From Histidinibacterium aquaticum (GTDB lineage: Bacteria; Pseudomonadota; Alphaproteobacteria; Rhodobacterales; Rhodobacteraceae): 64,000 nt of DNA. Position 1 is the stretch's first letter. Every line of letters begins with the position of its first letter. Positions 1-7,800 of this stretch are shown here, in pieces. The notes under the pieces were generated by a model. The model did not search any database. It saw only the letters and a program-made list of their open reading frames with translations, and was not told where the DNA came from. Position numbers and translations under genes: made by a program. The stretch covers positions 124,001-188,000 of the forward strand of contig NZ_VYQE01000006.1 of the NCBI RefSeq assembly GCF_008710275.1, read 5' to 3'.

Positions 1-262
1 AGAGCGCGATCTCGCCGCGGGAGGCGGCGTCGAAGTGCGAGCCGAGAGAGACGAGGCGGTCGATGACCTCCTCGGCAGGGTTGGCCTTCACGGCGTAGTG
101 GATCTGGGCGCGTCCGAGGCCGGTGGCCAGCGCGCGGAACTGGCGCTCGACCCGGTCGAGGTCGACGACGAGCGTCGGCCGGTCGAAGTCCGACAGGGCG
201 ATGAAGGTGTCGAGGCGGGAGACAGCGGAATCGGCGCGCAGCTGCGCGTTATGCATCGTCAT
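1..262 (-). CDS. Ornithine decarboxylase-like PLP enzyme, 5' part only
   Basis: Only the first 87 codons are present; the gene runs off the left edge. The stretch HYAVKANP near residue 60 is the pyridoxal-phosphate lysine motif of fold-type III decarboxylases (Orn/DAP/Arg decarboxylase group 2), and the preceding PTLVVDLDRVERQFRAL is the usual entry into the barrel. Family knowledge points to decarboxylation of ornithine, or of lysine or diaminopimelate, for polyamine synthesis. Three in-frame ATGs lie close together (268, 262, 256); GGAG six bases before 262 favours that one. The frame is also open upstream to an ATG at 430. Substrate cannot be settled from this fragment; ornithine is the best guess. 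Confidence 0.8.
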   Translation of the reverse strand, partial: MTMHNAQLRADSAVSRLDTFIALSDFDRPTLVVDLDRVERQFRALATGLGRAQIHYAVKANPAEEVIDRLVSLGSHFDAASRGEIAL

Positions 263-540
263 GGTCATCTCCAATAGACCCGGCCAGCTATGACCGCTCA
301 GTTCCAAGGGAGACGTTACCGTCGCTGCATAACGCGTGCCGGTGTGTCTGGTGAGCTCGCTAGGCTCGATCACCGGACGTGGCCAGAGGCGCGTGCGTTG
401 GCGTCTGTTCTGTTCGCGCATCTGCGGCATCGTCCGAGTCGATTCAAGAGATTTCTCGGGCCGGATTCAGATTTTTTCGCAAGCGCCTGCGCAGGCCTCA
501 CCTGCATCGGCGAAGGGGCGCTCACGGACGGCCCGGAGGC
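263..540 (-). promoter_or_regulatory. Possible structured leader of the decarboxylase gene
   Basis: More than 400 bases upstream of the decarboxylase start hold no convincing gene on either strand. Alphaproteobacterial ornithine decarboxylase genes often carry the speF leader RNA (Rfam RF00518), so this is the natural place for one. The strand is also open in frame with the decarboxylase from an ATG at 430, encoding an arginine-rich stretch (MPQMREQNRRQRTRLW at its start), which could be a leader peptide or an N-terminal extension. The assignment is inference; no covariance model was run and the limits are approximate. Confidence 0.3.
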
Positions 541-695
541 CCCCGTGACACCGATACAATCTCGACGGCGCGCCACATTTCCGACACGATTCCGCCAGCC
601 CGACGTCCGATTTCAGAGTCACGGATCAGGGTCATGGCCTCGCAAAGAAGGCCGATCGACCGGGATTGATCGCATCAGGCCGAAAGGTGATCCCA

Positions 696-800
696 ATGGC
701 AGGCAAGAGCACGAGCAAGCAGACCCCCGCGCAGGGGACTTCTCCCAAGGAGCCGCGTCCCCGCCCTCCAGTCACGTTCCGCGACTACGCGAGCATCTGA
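696..800 (+). CDS. Possible small basic protein of 34 residues
   Basis: An ATG at 696 is preceded by AAAGGTGA at good ribosome-binding distance and opens a 34-codon frame ending in TGA. The product begins MAGKSTSKQTPAQG, is rich in Lys, Pro and Ser, and ends in FRDYASI. It has no membrane segment and no recognisable domain. It stands alone between the decarboxylase leader and the YqaE gene. Small frames of this size arise by chance in GC-rich DNA; the ribosome-binding site and the lack of any other gene here are the only support. Confidence 0.35.
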   Translation: MAGKSTSKQTPAQGTSPKEPRPRPPVTFRDYASI

Positions 801-915
801 CGGGCGCCGACGCGCGATCCCGTCCGGCCGCGCCCGGGCGAAGACCCTCCCACTTTGCCCGGACGCCGGCCGGCGGGTGATACCCGCCGCTCCCTGCCCC
901 TTGACCGGGGGCGGC

Positions 916-940
916 GGAACATCGCGGGGGGATGTCCGTT
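916..940 (+). promoter_or_regulatory. Candidate EcfG (general stress response) promoter
   Basis: GGAAC at 916-920 and CGTT at 937-940 are separated by 16 bases. This matches the alphaproteobacterial EcfG/RpoE-type general stress consensus GGAAC-N16/17-CGTT. It lies 33 bases before the YqaE ATG at 973, a sensible promoter distance, and YqaE/Pmp3 proteins are typical stress-induced genes. Sigma dependence is inferred from the motif and its position. Confidence 0.6.
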
Positions 941-972
941 GACGTGGGTGAACCCACACGGGAGACCGAACA

Positions 973-1146
973 ATGGATATCATCCGCATTATCGTCGCCA
1001 TCCTGCTGCCGCCGCTCGGCGTGTTCCTGCAGGAAGGCCTGCGCAAGCATTTCTGGATCAACATCCTCCTGACGATCCTCGGCTATATCCCGGGCATCGT
1101 GCACGCGATCTACATCATCGCACGTGACGAGCCCGCCCGCGCATGA
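973..1146 (+). CDS. YqaE/Pmp3-family small membrane protein
   Basis: A 57-residue protein made almost entirely of two hydrophobic helices (about residues 2-19 and 28-50) joined by the polar turn QEGLRKHFWIN. The segments LLPPLGVFLQ and ILLTILGYIPGIVHAIYII are the Pmp3/YqaE signature. Family members are inner-membrane proteins linked to membrane potential and salt or envelope stress. GGAG sits eight bases before the ATG. The stop codon overlaps the next start as ATGA, so the downstream DUF4112 gene is probably translated with it. The GGAAC/CGTT promoter just upstream suggests stress induction. Confidence 0.9.
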   Translation: MDIIRIIVAILLPPLGVFLQEGLRKHFWINILLTILGYIPGIVHAIYIIARDEPARA

Positions 1147-1538
1147 CCCGGCTCGAGGAAGTTGAACGACTGGAGCGGCTGGCCCGGAACATGGACAGCC
1201 TCTTCCGGATCCCGGGCACCAAGATCCGGGTGGGCGCCGACTCAATCATCGGCCTGGTGCCCGGCATCGGGGATACGCTCACCCTCGCGCCCGCCGGATG
1301 GATCATCTGGAAGGCGCGCGAGATGGGTGTGCCGCAGCACAAGCTTTTGGCGATGTGTGGTAACGCCGGGATCGACTGGATCGTCGGCTCCATTCCCCTC
1401 GTCGGCGACCTGTTCGACGTCGGCTGGAAGGGGAACCTGCGCAACGTCCGGCTGCTGCGCGAGCACTTCGAGAAAGTGGGAGATGACGCGGCCGCCGATG
1501 TGATCGACGGCCACGCCGAAACGGTGGAAATCCGTTAG
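1143..1538 (+). CDS. DUF4112 domain protein
   Basis: A 131-residue protein with the DUF4112 pattern: a charged N-terminus ([18 protein letters not shown]), then [19 protein letters not shown], two hydrophobic segments rich in Gly and Pro (about 38-58 and 75-95), and [15 protein letters not shown] near the end. Family members are predicted small membrane-associated proteins of unknown function. It starts inside the YqaE stop codon (ATGA), so the two form one operon, and both probably answer to the stress-type promoter at 916-940. Its stop codon overlaps that of ndk on the other strand. Confidence 0.85.
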   Translation: MTRLEEVERLERLARNMDSLFRIPGTKIRVGADSIIGLVPGIGDTLTLAPAGWIIWKAREMGVPQHKLLAMCGNAGIDWIVGSIPLVGDLFDVGWKGNLRNVRLLREHFEKVGDDAAADVIDGHAETVEIR

Positions 1539-1957
1539 CCGACCAGCTCTAGGCCGGAGAAGAAGAAGGAGATTTCTTCGGCCGCGGTCTCGGGCGCGTC
1601 GGAGCCGTGAACCGAGTTCTCGCCGACCGACTCGGCGAACTCGGCACGGATGGTGCCCGGCGCCGCATCGGCGGGGTTCGTGGCGCCCATCACTTCGCGG
1701 TTCTTCGCGATCGCGCCTTCACCTTCCAGCACCTGCACCACGACCGGGGCCGAGGCCATGAAGGAGGTCAGCTCGTCGAAGAACGGGCGCTCCTTGTGGA
1801 CGGCGTAGAAGGCGCCGGCCTGGTCCTTGGTCAGCTGGATGCGCTTCTGCGCGATGATGCGCAGGCCGGCGTCCTCGAACTTGGCGTTGATCTTGCCGGT
1901 GAGGTTCCGGTTGGTGGCGTCGGGTTTGATGATCGAAAGGGTGCGTTCCACAGCCAT
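1535..1957 (-). CDS. ndk: Nucleoside diphosphate kinase
   Basis: This 140-residue protein is full length for the family and transfers the gamma phosphate of ATP to nucleoside diphosphates through a phosphohistidine. It begins [14 protein letters not shown], carries the [15 protein letters not shown] segment, and has the active-site NSVHGSD motif with His117 as the phosphorylated residue. The start at 1957 gives the canonical N-terminus; the open frame upstream to 2005 adds an unusual 16-residue extension and is not needed. It is convergent with the DUF4112 gene, the two stops overlapping, so there is no room for a separate terminator. Confidence 0.97.
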   Translation of the reverse strand: MAVERTLSIIKPDATNRNLTGKINAKFEDAGLRIIAQKRIQLTKDQAGAFYAVHKERPFFDELTSFMASAPVVVQVLEGEGAIAKNREVMGATNPADAAPGTIRAEFAESVGENSVHGSDAPETAAEEISFFFSGLELVG

Positions 1958-2005
1958 GTGATGAGCCTCGTCAGGGGGTTTCGGATATCGCGGCTCGCCT
2001 AGCAT

Positions 2006-2020
2006 GGGGGTCTGCCCCCC
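2006..2020 (-). terminator. G/C hairpin directly after the hydrolase stop
   Basis: On the minus strand GGGGG, a five-base loop and CCCCC follow the stop codon of the alpha/beta hydrolase immediately. No run of T follows, so it is a weak intrinsic terminator at best; it may instead protect the 3' end of the message or slow read-through into ndk. Confidence 0.35.
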
Positions 2021-2839
2021 TCAAGCCGCCAGATGCCGCGCGAAATGGGCGCCCAGACGGTCCAGCGCCGCTGCGCCCTGCGGCAGGGCGTCGGGCCAGA
2101 GCGGGAACATGTGAAACAGGCCCGGCGTGACATGGAGCGTGGTTTCCACGCCCCGAAGCCCGGCCCCGCGGACAAGCAGCAGGCTGTCGTCGAGCAGGAT
2201 CTCGTCGCCCGCGGCCTCCAGGTGCAACGGCGGCAGCTCCGAGAGGTCGGCCAGCAGGGGCGAGGCCTGAGGATCGCTGTCCGCGATCTCCGCCGTCTTC
2301 CGCCAGAGCGCGAGGTCGCCCGCATCGTCGTTCATCGCGTCGCTGCTGCGGTCTCTGGTGGCGCTCTTCCCGGTGCGGTCGGTGTTAGGCGCGATCAGGC
2401 CAAGGGCCGCCACGCGGCCGGGCCGCGCCAGCGCGAGGTTCAGCGCCAGGTGCCCGCCTGCGCTGTCCCCGCCAACGGCGAGCGGACCTTCCACCGCGTC
2501 GACGATCCCGCAGGCTGCGTCCAGCATGGCAGGCCAGCGGTCCTCGGGCGCGCGCGGATAGACGGGCAGTACGACCCTCAGCCCCGCCTCTGCCAGCCGC
2601 TCGGCCATGAGCGCATGGGTCTCCGGCGCGCCGAAGACGTAGCCGCCGCCGTGAAACCAGAGCACGAGTGGCCCCTCCCCCGTCGTTCGCGCCGGCACGC
2701 CGCCGATCTCCGTCGGCGCAAGCTCCGGCTGCGGGCCGAGCCGGGCTTCGAAGGCCTTGCGCATGGCCTCGACCTCCCCCTCCACCGGGTGGGCGGAGAG
2801 GTGTTTCCTGAGAGTCTCTTCGTCCGTCGGTCGATCCAT
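2021..2839 (-). CDS. Alpha/beta hydrolase, hormone-sensitive lipase-type esterase
   Basis: A 272-residue alpha/beta hydrolase of the HSL (lipolytic family IV) kind. The oxyanion-hole motif WFHGGGYVFG lies at 61-70, the nucleophile elbow GGDSAGG has Ser126, DEILLDD supplies the likely acid and LFHMF the catalytic His. Such enzymes hydrolyse short acyl esters in the cytoplasm; the substrate cannot be read from the sequence. The chosen ATG at 2839 has AAGGA seven bases upstream; an ATG at 2857 is the alternative. It is divergent from the ABC-F gene, with only about 90 bases between starts. The very long frame continuing upstream of this start is an antisense artefact of ABC-F codon use. Confidence 0.85.
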   Translation of the reverse strand: MDRPTDEETLRKHLSAHPVEGEVEAMRKAFEARLGPQPELAPTEIGGVPARTTGEGPLVLWFHGGGYVFGAPETHALMAERLAEAGLRVVLPVYPRAPEDRWPAMLDAACGIVDAVEGPLAVGGDSAGGHLALNLALARPGRVAALGLIAPNTDRTGKSATRDRSSDAMNDDAGDLALWRKTAEIADSDPQASPLLADLSELPPLHLEAAGDEILLDDSLLLVRGAGLRGVETTLHVTPGLFHMFPLWPDALPQGAAALDRLGAHFARHLAA

Positions 2840-2932
2840 GTCGCGGTCCTTCTGCATCCAGCCGAAGAGAGGGCGCTTTGCCGCGGAAGCAAGCGCGTTG
2901 ACGGCCCCGCGAGGCTCTGGCACCTCCCGCAC

Positions 2933-4783
2933 ATGCTGCGCATTTCCGACCTGAGCTATTCCGTCGCCGGCCGCCCCCTGCTCGAGGGCGCGACCGCAAC
3001 CATTCCGACCGGGCACAAGGTCGGGGTCGTGGGCCGAAACGGCACCGGCAAGACGACCCTCTTCCGGCTGATCCGGGGGGAGCTGGCGCCCGAGGGCGGT
3101 GAGATCGAACTGCAGCGCGGCGCGCGCATTGGCGGCGTCGACCAGGAGGTGCCGGGCAACGAGGTCTCGCTGATCGACACGGTGATGGCCGCCGACACCG
3201 AGCGGGCCGAGCTCATGGCCGAGGAAAGCGACGACCCCTCGCGGATCGCCGAGATCCAGACACGGCTTGCGGACATCGACGCCTGGTCGGCCGAGGCGCG
3301 GGCCGCCTCGATCCTCAAGGGCCTCGGGTTCGACGACGCCGAGCAGCGGATGCCCTGCTCCGCCTTCTCGGGCGGCTGGCGGATGCGCGTGGCGCTGGCG
3401 GCGGTGCTCTTCGCCGAGCCGGACCTGCTGCTGCTGGACGAACCGACCAACTACCTCGACCTCGAGGGCGCGCTCTGGCTGGAAAGCTACCTCGCGAAGT
3501 ACCCGCACACGGTGCTCGTGATCTCGCACGACCGGGGCCTGCTGAACCGCGCGGTGGGCGGGATCCTCCACCTCGAGGACCGCAAGATCACCTACTACGC
3601 CACGCCCTACGACAAGTTCGCGGAGCAACGCGCGGCGCGGCTCGCGGTGGCGGAGGCCGAGAACCAGAAGGCCAAGGCCCGCGTCGCGCACCTGCAGAGC
3701 TTCGTCGACCGGTTCCGCTACAAGGCGTCGAAGGCCAAGCAGGCGCAGTCGCGGCTGAAGATGATCGAGCGGATCCAGCTGACCTCGACCCCGCAGGAGG
3801 CCGCGCTGCGCGCCTTCACCTTCCCCGAGCCCGAGGAACTCTCGCCGCCGATCATCGCGATGGAGGGCGTGGGCGTCGGCTACGACGGCGAGCCGGTGCT
3901 CGACAAGCTGGACCTGCGCATCGACCAGGACGACCGCATCGCGCTGCTGGGCCGAAACGGCGAGGGCAAGTCGACCCTGTCGAAGCTGCTGGCCGAGAAG
4001 CTCGCGCCGTTGCACGGCAAGATGACGCGCGCCGGCAAGCTGCGGGTGGGCTATTTCGCACAGCACCAGCTGGAGGAGCTGCGCCCCGAGGAGACGCCCA
4101 TCGACCACGTCCGGCGCGAACGTCCCGACGAGGCGCCGGCGCGGCTGCGCTCGCGGCTGGCGGGCTTCGGGCTGACGGCGCAGCAGGCGGAACTGCCGGC
4201 GGGGCGGCTCTCGGGCGGGCAGAAGGCTCGGCTCTCGCTGATGCTGGCCACGCTCGACTCGCCGCACCTGCTGATCCTCGACGAGCCGACCAACCACCTC
4301 GACATCGAGAGCCGCGAGGCGCTGGTCGAGGCGCTGACCGCCTACACCGGCGCGGTGGTGCTGGTCTCGCACGACATGCATCTGCTCAGCCTCGTGGCCG
4401 ACCGGCTCTGGCTGGTGAAGGACGGGCGGGTCCGGCCCTTCGACGACGACCTCGAGGCCTACCGGCGAATGCTGCTCTCTTCCGACAAGCCGAAGGAGAA
4501 GGAGAAGAAGGCGGAGAAACCCAAGGCCCCCCGCCCCTCCCGCGACCAGATCCTCGAACTGCGCGCCGAGGCGCGGCGCTGCGAGGACCGCGTACGCAAG
4601 ATCGAGGACATGCGAGAGAAGCTCTCGCAGAAGCTCGCCGACCCCGACCTCTACGAGGACGGCCGGACCGGCGAGCTCGAGACCTGGAACCGCAAGTACG
4701 CCGAGGTCATGGACGGGCTCGACCGGGCGGAGACGCTCTGGATGGCGGCGCTGGAGAAACTGGAGGCGGCGGAGGCGCGATGA
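2933..4783 (+). CDS. ABC-F family ATPase (YheS-like), ribosome-associated
   Basis: A 616-residue soluble protein with two ABC ATPase domains and no membrane segments. The first has Walker A GRNGTGKTT near residue 35 and signature FSGGWRMRVALA; the second has GRNGEGKST near 340 and signature LSGGQKARLSL, followed by LDEPTNHLD. The linker of about 80 residues between them is charged, like the P-site tRNA interaction motif, and the C-terminus is a Lys/Glu-rich coiled coil. ABC-F proteins act on stalled or initiating ribosomes. Length and layout are closest to YheS/Uup types. It overlaps the next gene as ATGA. Confidence 0.9.
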   Translation: MLRISDLSYSVAGRPLLEGATATIPTGHKVGVVGRNGTGKTTLFRLIRGELAPEGGEIELQRGARIGGVDQEVPGNEVSLIDTVMAADTERAELMAEESDDPSRIAEIQTRLADIDAWSAEARAASILKGLGFDDAEQRMPCSAFSGGWRMRVALAAVLFAEPDLLLLDEPTNYLDLEGALWLESYLAKYPHTVLVISHDRGLLNRAVGGILHLEDRKITYYATPYDKFAEQRAARLAVAEAENQKAKARVAHLQSFVDRFRYKASKAKQAQSRLKMIERIQLTSTPQEAALRAFTFPEPEELSPPIIAMEGVGVGYDGEPVLDKLDLRIDQDDRIALLGRNGEGKSTLSKLLAEKLAPLHGKMTRAGKLRVGYFAQHQLEELRPEETPIDHVRRERPDEAPARLRSRLAGFGLTAQQAELPAGRLSGGQKARLSLMLATLDSPHLLILDEPTNHLDIESREALVEALTAYTGAVVLVSHDMHLLSLVADRLWLVKDGRVRPFDDDLEAYRRMLLSSDKPKEKEKKAEKPKAPRPSRDQILELRAEARRCEDRVRKIEDMREKLSQKLADPDLYEDGRTGELETWNRKYAEVMDGLDRAETLWMAALEKLEAAEAR

Positions 4784-5397
4784 CGCTCCCCGACCTCATC
4801 GCCGCCTTCACGGCGCTCTTCGTCATCATCGACCCGATCGGCTTGACCCCGGTCTTCGTCGCCGTGACCAGGGGGATGCCCGACGCCCGGCGGCGGCGCA
4901 TCGCGGTGCGCGCGGTGGTGACGGCCGCGCTAATCCTGCTGGCCTTCGTCATCTTCGGCGAAGCGCTTCTGGGCTTCGTCGGCATCTCGATGCCCGCCTT
5001 CCGGATCGCGGGCGGTATCCTTCTGTTCCTCACCGCGCTCGACATGCTCTTCGAGCGGCGGCAGGCGCGGCGCGAGGACCAGGCGGAAGAGGACCCTTCC
5101 GACGACCCTTCCGTGTTTCCGCTGGCGATCCCGCTGCTCGCAGGCCCCGGGGCCATCGCGACGATGATCCTGCTGACCGGCCAGGCCGAGGGGCCGGCGC
5201 ATTTCGCCAGCGTGATCGGCGTGATGCTGACCGTCCTCGCCATCGCCTTCGGGCTCTTCATGATGGCGGGCCCCATCGAGCGGGGGCTGGGCAAGGTCGG
5301 CGTCAACGTGGTGACGCGGCTGCTGGGGATGCTGCTGGCGGCGCTCTCGGTGCAGTTCATCCTCGACGGACTTCGCACCTTCGGCATCGCCGGGTGA
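4780..5397 (+). CDS. MarC (UPF0056) family integral membrane protein
   Basis: A 205-residue protein with six hydrophobic segments. It opens with FTALFVIIDPIGLTPVFVAVT, the conserved first helix of the MarC/YhgN family, and has IPLLAGPGAIATMILL in the middle, the second conserved block. A charged loop rich in Asp, Glu and Arg separates the halves near residues 88-108. The family is placed in the inner membrane, with no proven transport substrate despite the historical antibiotic-resistance name. Its ATG overlaps the ABC-F stop, so the two are co-translated. Confidence 0.9.
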   Translation: MTLPDLIAAFTALFVIIDPIGLTPVFVAVTRGMPDARRRRIAVRAVVTAALILLAFVIFGEALLGFVGISMPAFRIAGGILLFLTALDMLFERRQARREDQAEEDPSDDPSVFPLAIPLLAGPGAIATMILLTGQAEGPAHFASVIGVMLTVLAIAFGLFMMAGPIERGLGKVGVNVVTRLLGMLLAALSVQFILDGLRTFGIAG

Positions 5398-5404
5398 GTG
5401 GACA

Positions 5405-5422
5405 GGGGGGCTCGCGCCCCCC
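5405..5422 (+). terminator. Perfect GC hairpin between the MarC-family and protease genes
   Basis: GGGGGGC (5405-5411), loop TCGC and GCCCCCC (5416-5422) form a perfect seven-pair stem seven bases after the MarC-family stop. No T-run follows, so full termination is doubtful; it may separate expression of the ABC-F/MarC pair from the protease gene. Confidence 0.45.
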
Positions 5423-5434
5423 ATATCGGTCTGC

Positions 5435-6010
5435 ATGACCGGCAGCGACTACGGAAACCTCGCCTACCTCGTGCTCCTCGGCCTCGCCGTTGGCGGCTGG
5501 CTGATCGCGAGCAACCGCGAGAGCACGGGCAAGATGCTGAAGCAGGCCGCGACCTGGGCGCTGATCTTCGTGGGCGTCGCGCTGGCGGTGGGGCTTTGGA
5601 CCGACATCCGGTCGCAGATGCCGCAGCAGTCGGTGCTGTCGGAGCGGGCGATCTCGGTGCCGCGGGGCTACGACGGCCACTACCGGCTGACGCTCGAGAT
5701 CAACGGCGCGCCGGTGGATTTCGTCGTCGATACCGGCGCGTCCGAGATGGTTCTGAGCCGGGCCGACGCGAAGGCGGTGGGGATCGACCTGGCCGATCTC
5801 GCCTATACCGGCACGGCGGCCACCGCGAACGGGACGGTCCGGACGGCCCCGGTGCGGCTGGAGACGGTCTCGCTCGGACCCATCGAGGACCGGAACGTGC
5901 GGGCGCTGGTGAACGAGGGAGAGCTCTACGGCTCGCTCCTCGGCATGGGCTACCTGCAGCGCTTCGAGCGGATCGAGATCGCCGACGACGAGCTGATCCT
6001 GACCCGGTGA
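5435..6010 (+). CDS. Membrane-anchored retroviral-type aspartic protease (TIGR02281 family)
   Basis: A 191-residue protein with two N-terminal hydrophobic helices (about 7-25 and 40-57) followed by a pepsin-half domain. The active-site motif VVDTGASEMVLS lies near residues 100-111, and the flap-like strand and GSLLGMGYLQRF, which mirrors the second family motif, follow. TIGR02281 proteins are single-lobed aspartic proteases that must dimerise; the orientation suggests the catalytic domain faces the periplasm. It is the last conserved gene before the accessory region begins. Substrate unknown. Confidence 0.88.
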   Translation: MTGSDYGNLAYLVLLGLAVGGWLIASNRESTGKMLKQAATWALIFVGVALAVGLWTDIRSQMPQQSVLSERAISVPRGYDGHYRLTLEINGAPVDFVVDTGASEMVLSRADAKAVGIDLADLAYTGTAATANGTVRTAPVRLETVSLGPIEDRNVRALVNEGELYGSLLGMGYLQRFERIEIADDELILTR

Positions 6011-6397
6011 TCCGGGGTGTCCAAGGTTGGACATCCGATCAAGTCCCTGTATTTTAAGGGCAAGTAGATTTAGAGGACATCTGTCCGGCCCCGGATGGAA
6101 CGCCGGCGGGCGGTCCTGTCCGGGCGGTGCAATGGGGGCTATCCACTCAGCCAGGCCCTGGACGTGTCGAGGAGCGTGGCTAGATCGAGCGCAAAGCTCA
6201 ACTGGGCGGCCGTCTGCTTTGAGCCCATATTGGCCGAGGGGTGCCGGTCTGAGTTCGCAGGTGCAGCGAGACGCTCTGCGTGGCGAGCGGCCCAGAGCTG
6301 ACATTCGCCTCGATGCCCGTCGCCGGGCCCGCCTTTCTCAAAGCGGTCATTGGGAACGGCGCGCAGAAACTGCCGCTTGGCGCCCAGACCGAGGTCG
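6011..6397. other. Gene-free stretch at the left edge of the accessory region
   Basis: Apart from the two inverted repeats near its left end, nothing recognisable was found. The frames that are open here lack ribosome-binding sites and family features. An AT-richer patch (about 6046-6074) sits between the two dyads and could hold a promoter, but no clear -35/-10 pair was picked out. This is where the conserved gene order stops. Confidence 0.5.
6018..6086. repeat. Two GGACA/TGTCC inverted repeats
   Basis: TGTCCAAGGTTGGACA (6018-6033) has seven-base arms around two bases, eight bases after the protease stop. GGACATCTGTCC (6075-6086) has five-base arms around two bases. Similar GGACA/TGTCC dyads recur in other intergenic spots of this window (41506-41525, 43413-43428, 48152-48181, 51714-51732). 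No T-run follows either copy here. They could be transcript-end hairpins or protein-binding sites. Confidence 0.5.
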
Positions 6398-6867
6398 CTA
6401 CAGCCCCATGGTCAGTTCGATCTCGTCTTCCACGACCCGGCCGGTCCTATTAAGCCCAAGCGACACGTAGAACCGTAGCGCCGCGTGGTTGCCCGGAACT
6501 ACGGATGTCTGGAAGGCGCTATTCCCCCGAGCACGAGCCCAGCTGATCGCATGATGCATGGCGCTCGTCCCAAAGCCTTGGCCTTGATGCTCGCTGCCGA
6601 TCATCATGCGCATGAGGAAAGCGGCGTTGGGATCATCGCCTTCCTCCAGTTCGTCATGCTCTCTGAGGTCGATGAGGCCCATGAGCCCCACGATTTCCTC
6701 GGCATGTCGGATCGAAAAACGCAGCCCCCTGAGATGTAAGCGAATTCCGCGAACGTAAGGGCATTCGGAGCGACGTACATAACCTGATGCGGCAAGACCG
6801 ATAGGCTGAAGAGCTCGCCCAGATCAGCGCGCTCCACAATTCGCAGTGAGGTCTGAATAAGTTCCAT
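6398..6867 (-). pseudogene. GNAT acetyltransferase broken by a single-base deletion
   Basis: The N-terminal frame starts at 6867 (MELIQTSLRIVERADLGELF) and the C-terminal frame holds the acetyl-CoA motif IGSEHQGQGFGTSAM and the closing GNHAALRFYVSLGLNRTGR typical of GNAT enzymes. They join around 6702: the bases read ATGCCGAGG where ATGGCCGAGG would restore SDMAEEIVGLMGLIDL without interruption. The repaired product would be about 156 residues. Either the gene is recently dead or the base is a sequencing error. Substrate unknown. Confidence 0.8.
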
Positions 6868-6999
6868 CGTCTCTCTCAGCCGCAGCGAAGGATTCGCTCC
6901 AGAATTGCGTTCCGCATCGGAGCCAGCCTCGTTCTATTTCGAAGCCTTGCCGCGCACGCGCCGGACCGAGAGACTACACCGGTTCGCTCATCATTTCTT

Positions 7000-7800
7000 T
7001 CATTCCCCTCGTTCGTTCAGTCCGTCCATGTCCCCGAGCAGCCGGTCGATCAGTGTCCGGATGCGGGCGTCATCCGCCTCGGCTGTCGCGGCAAAGCGCT
7101 CCAGAAGAAACTTCGCTCTCGTCATGGCCTCGCCCCAGGATTGTGCAGGCCCTGCAAGTAGCGCAGCCTCGAGGCGCTCTTCCAGCTGCTTGCCATCGGA
7201 GGCAGGCTGCGCGTTTGCAGCCTTCCGGCGCAGGCCGATGACAATTCTGCTCTCGGGGCTGCGATGCCGATCGAGATCGGTGGGGCGCTCGTTCGCGTCA
7301 TGCACGGCGTCGCCTTTCGTTGGTACTTGGTCCCTCGGCTTCGGGAGCAGAGGGTTAGATGCTTCCGGCTTCTCCTGCATGGGCAGTGCTACGAACCCGC
7401 CAATTTCTCGCGCGGGCTTTGCCGTAACCATACCACGGCGGGATGCGCGAAATTTGTCTTCCGCCACACCATCAGCCTGCATAACGAGGCAGATCATTGG
7501 ATCGGCAAGCATCTCCTGGAGGAAGTAGTCGAAAAGCGCCTTGCCAGTCACCTTATCCTCGGCCTCCGCTCGCTCAAGCTCGATCAAGGGGACTGTCAGT
7601 GTTCGCGAACGGCCGGAACGGGATGCGCACGATTTCAGATGGACCAACACCGAAGCGATCCAATCGCCGGGATCGATCCAATCAACTGGGTCAATCAATT
7701 CCATCTTGATCAGATAGTCGCCGGCCGGCAGAACCTCGTCGAAAGTGGCGAGACGGAACGGCTTGAGTAGAGTGGCCCTGGTCTTGATAGACTTCGCCAT
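7000..7800 (-). CDS. Unrecognised accessory protein of 266 residues
   Basis: The start at 7800 (MAKSIKTRATLLKPF) follows GGGAGAG at seven bases and is preferred over a longer frame to 7836. The first 110 residues look like a compact domain: FDEVLPAGDYLIKMELIDPVD, then WIASVLVHLK, then a helical end with DKVTGKALFDYFLQEMLADP. I recall similar N-terminal regions in small alphaproteobacterial proteins without an assigned function. Residues 110-190 are polar and probably disordered; the C-terminus (about 200-266) is helical and charged. No catalytic motif, signal peptide or membrane segment is visible. Base composition is less GC-rich than in the core genes, which fits transfer. Confidence 0.65.
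   Translation of the reverse strand: MAKSIKTRATLLKPFRLATFDEVLPAGDYLIKMELIDPVDWIDPGDWIASVLVHLKSCASRSGRSRTLTVPLIELERAEAEDKVTGKALFDYFLQEMLADPMICLVMQADGVAEDKFRASRRGMVTAKPAREIGGFVALPMQEKPEASNPLLPKPRDQVPTKGDAVHDANERPTDLDRHRSPESRIVIGLRRKAANAQPASDGKQLEERLEAALLAGPAQSWGEAMTRAKFLLERFAATAEADDARIRTLIDRLLGDMDGLNERGE

Noticed and set aside
2021-4381. A 786-codon minus-strand frame running through the ABC-F gene
   Set aside because: Only its 3' part from 2839 is a real hydrolase; the rest mirrors the ABC-F codons on the other strand and has no protein-family features.
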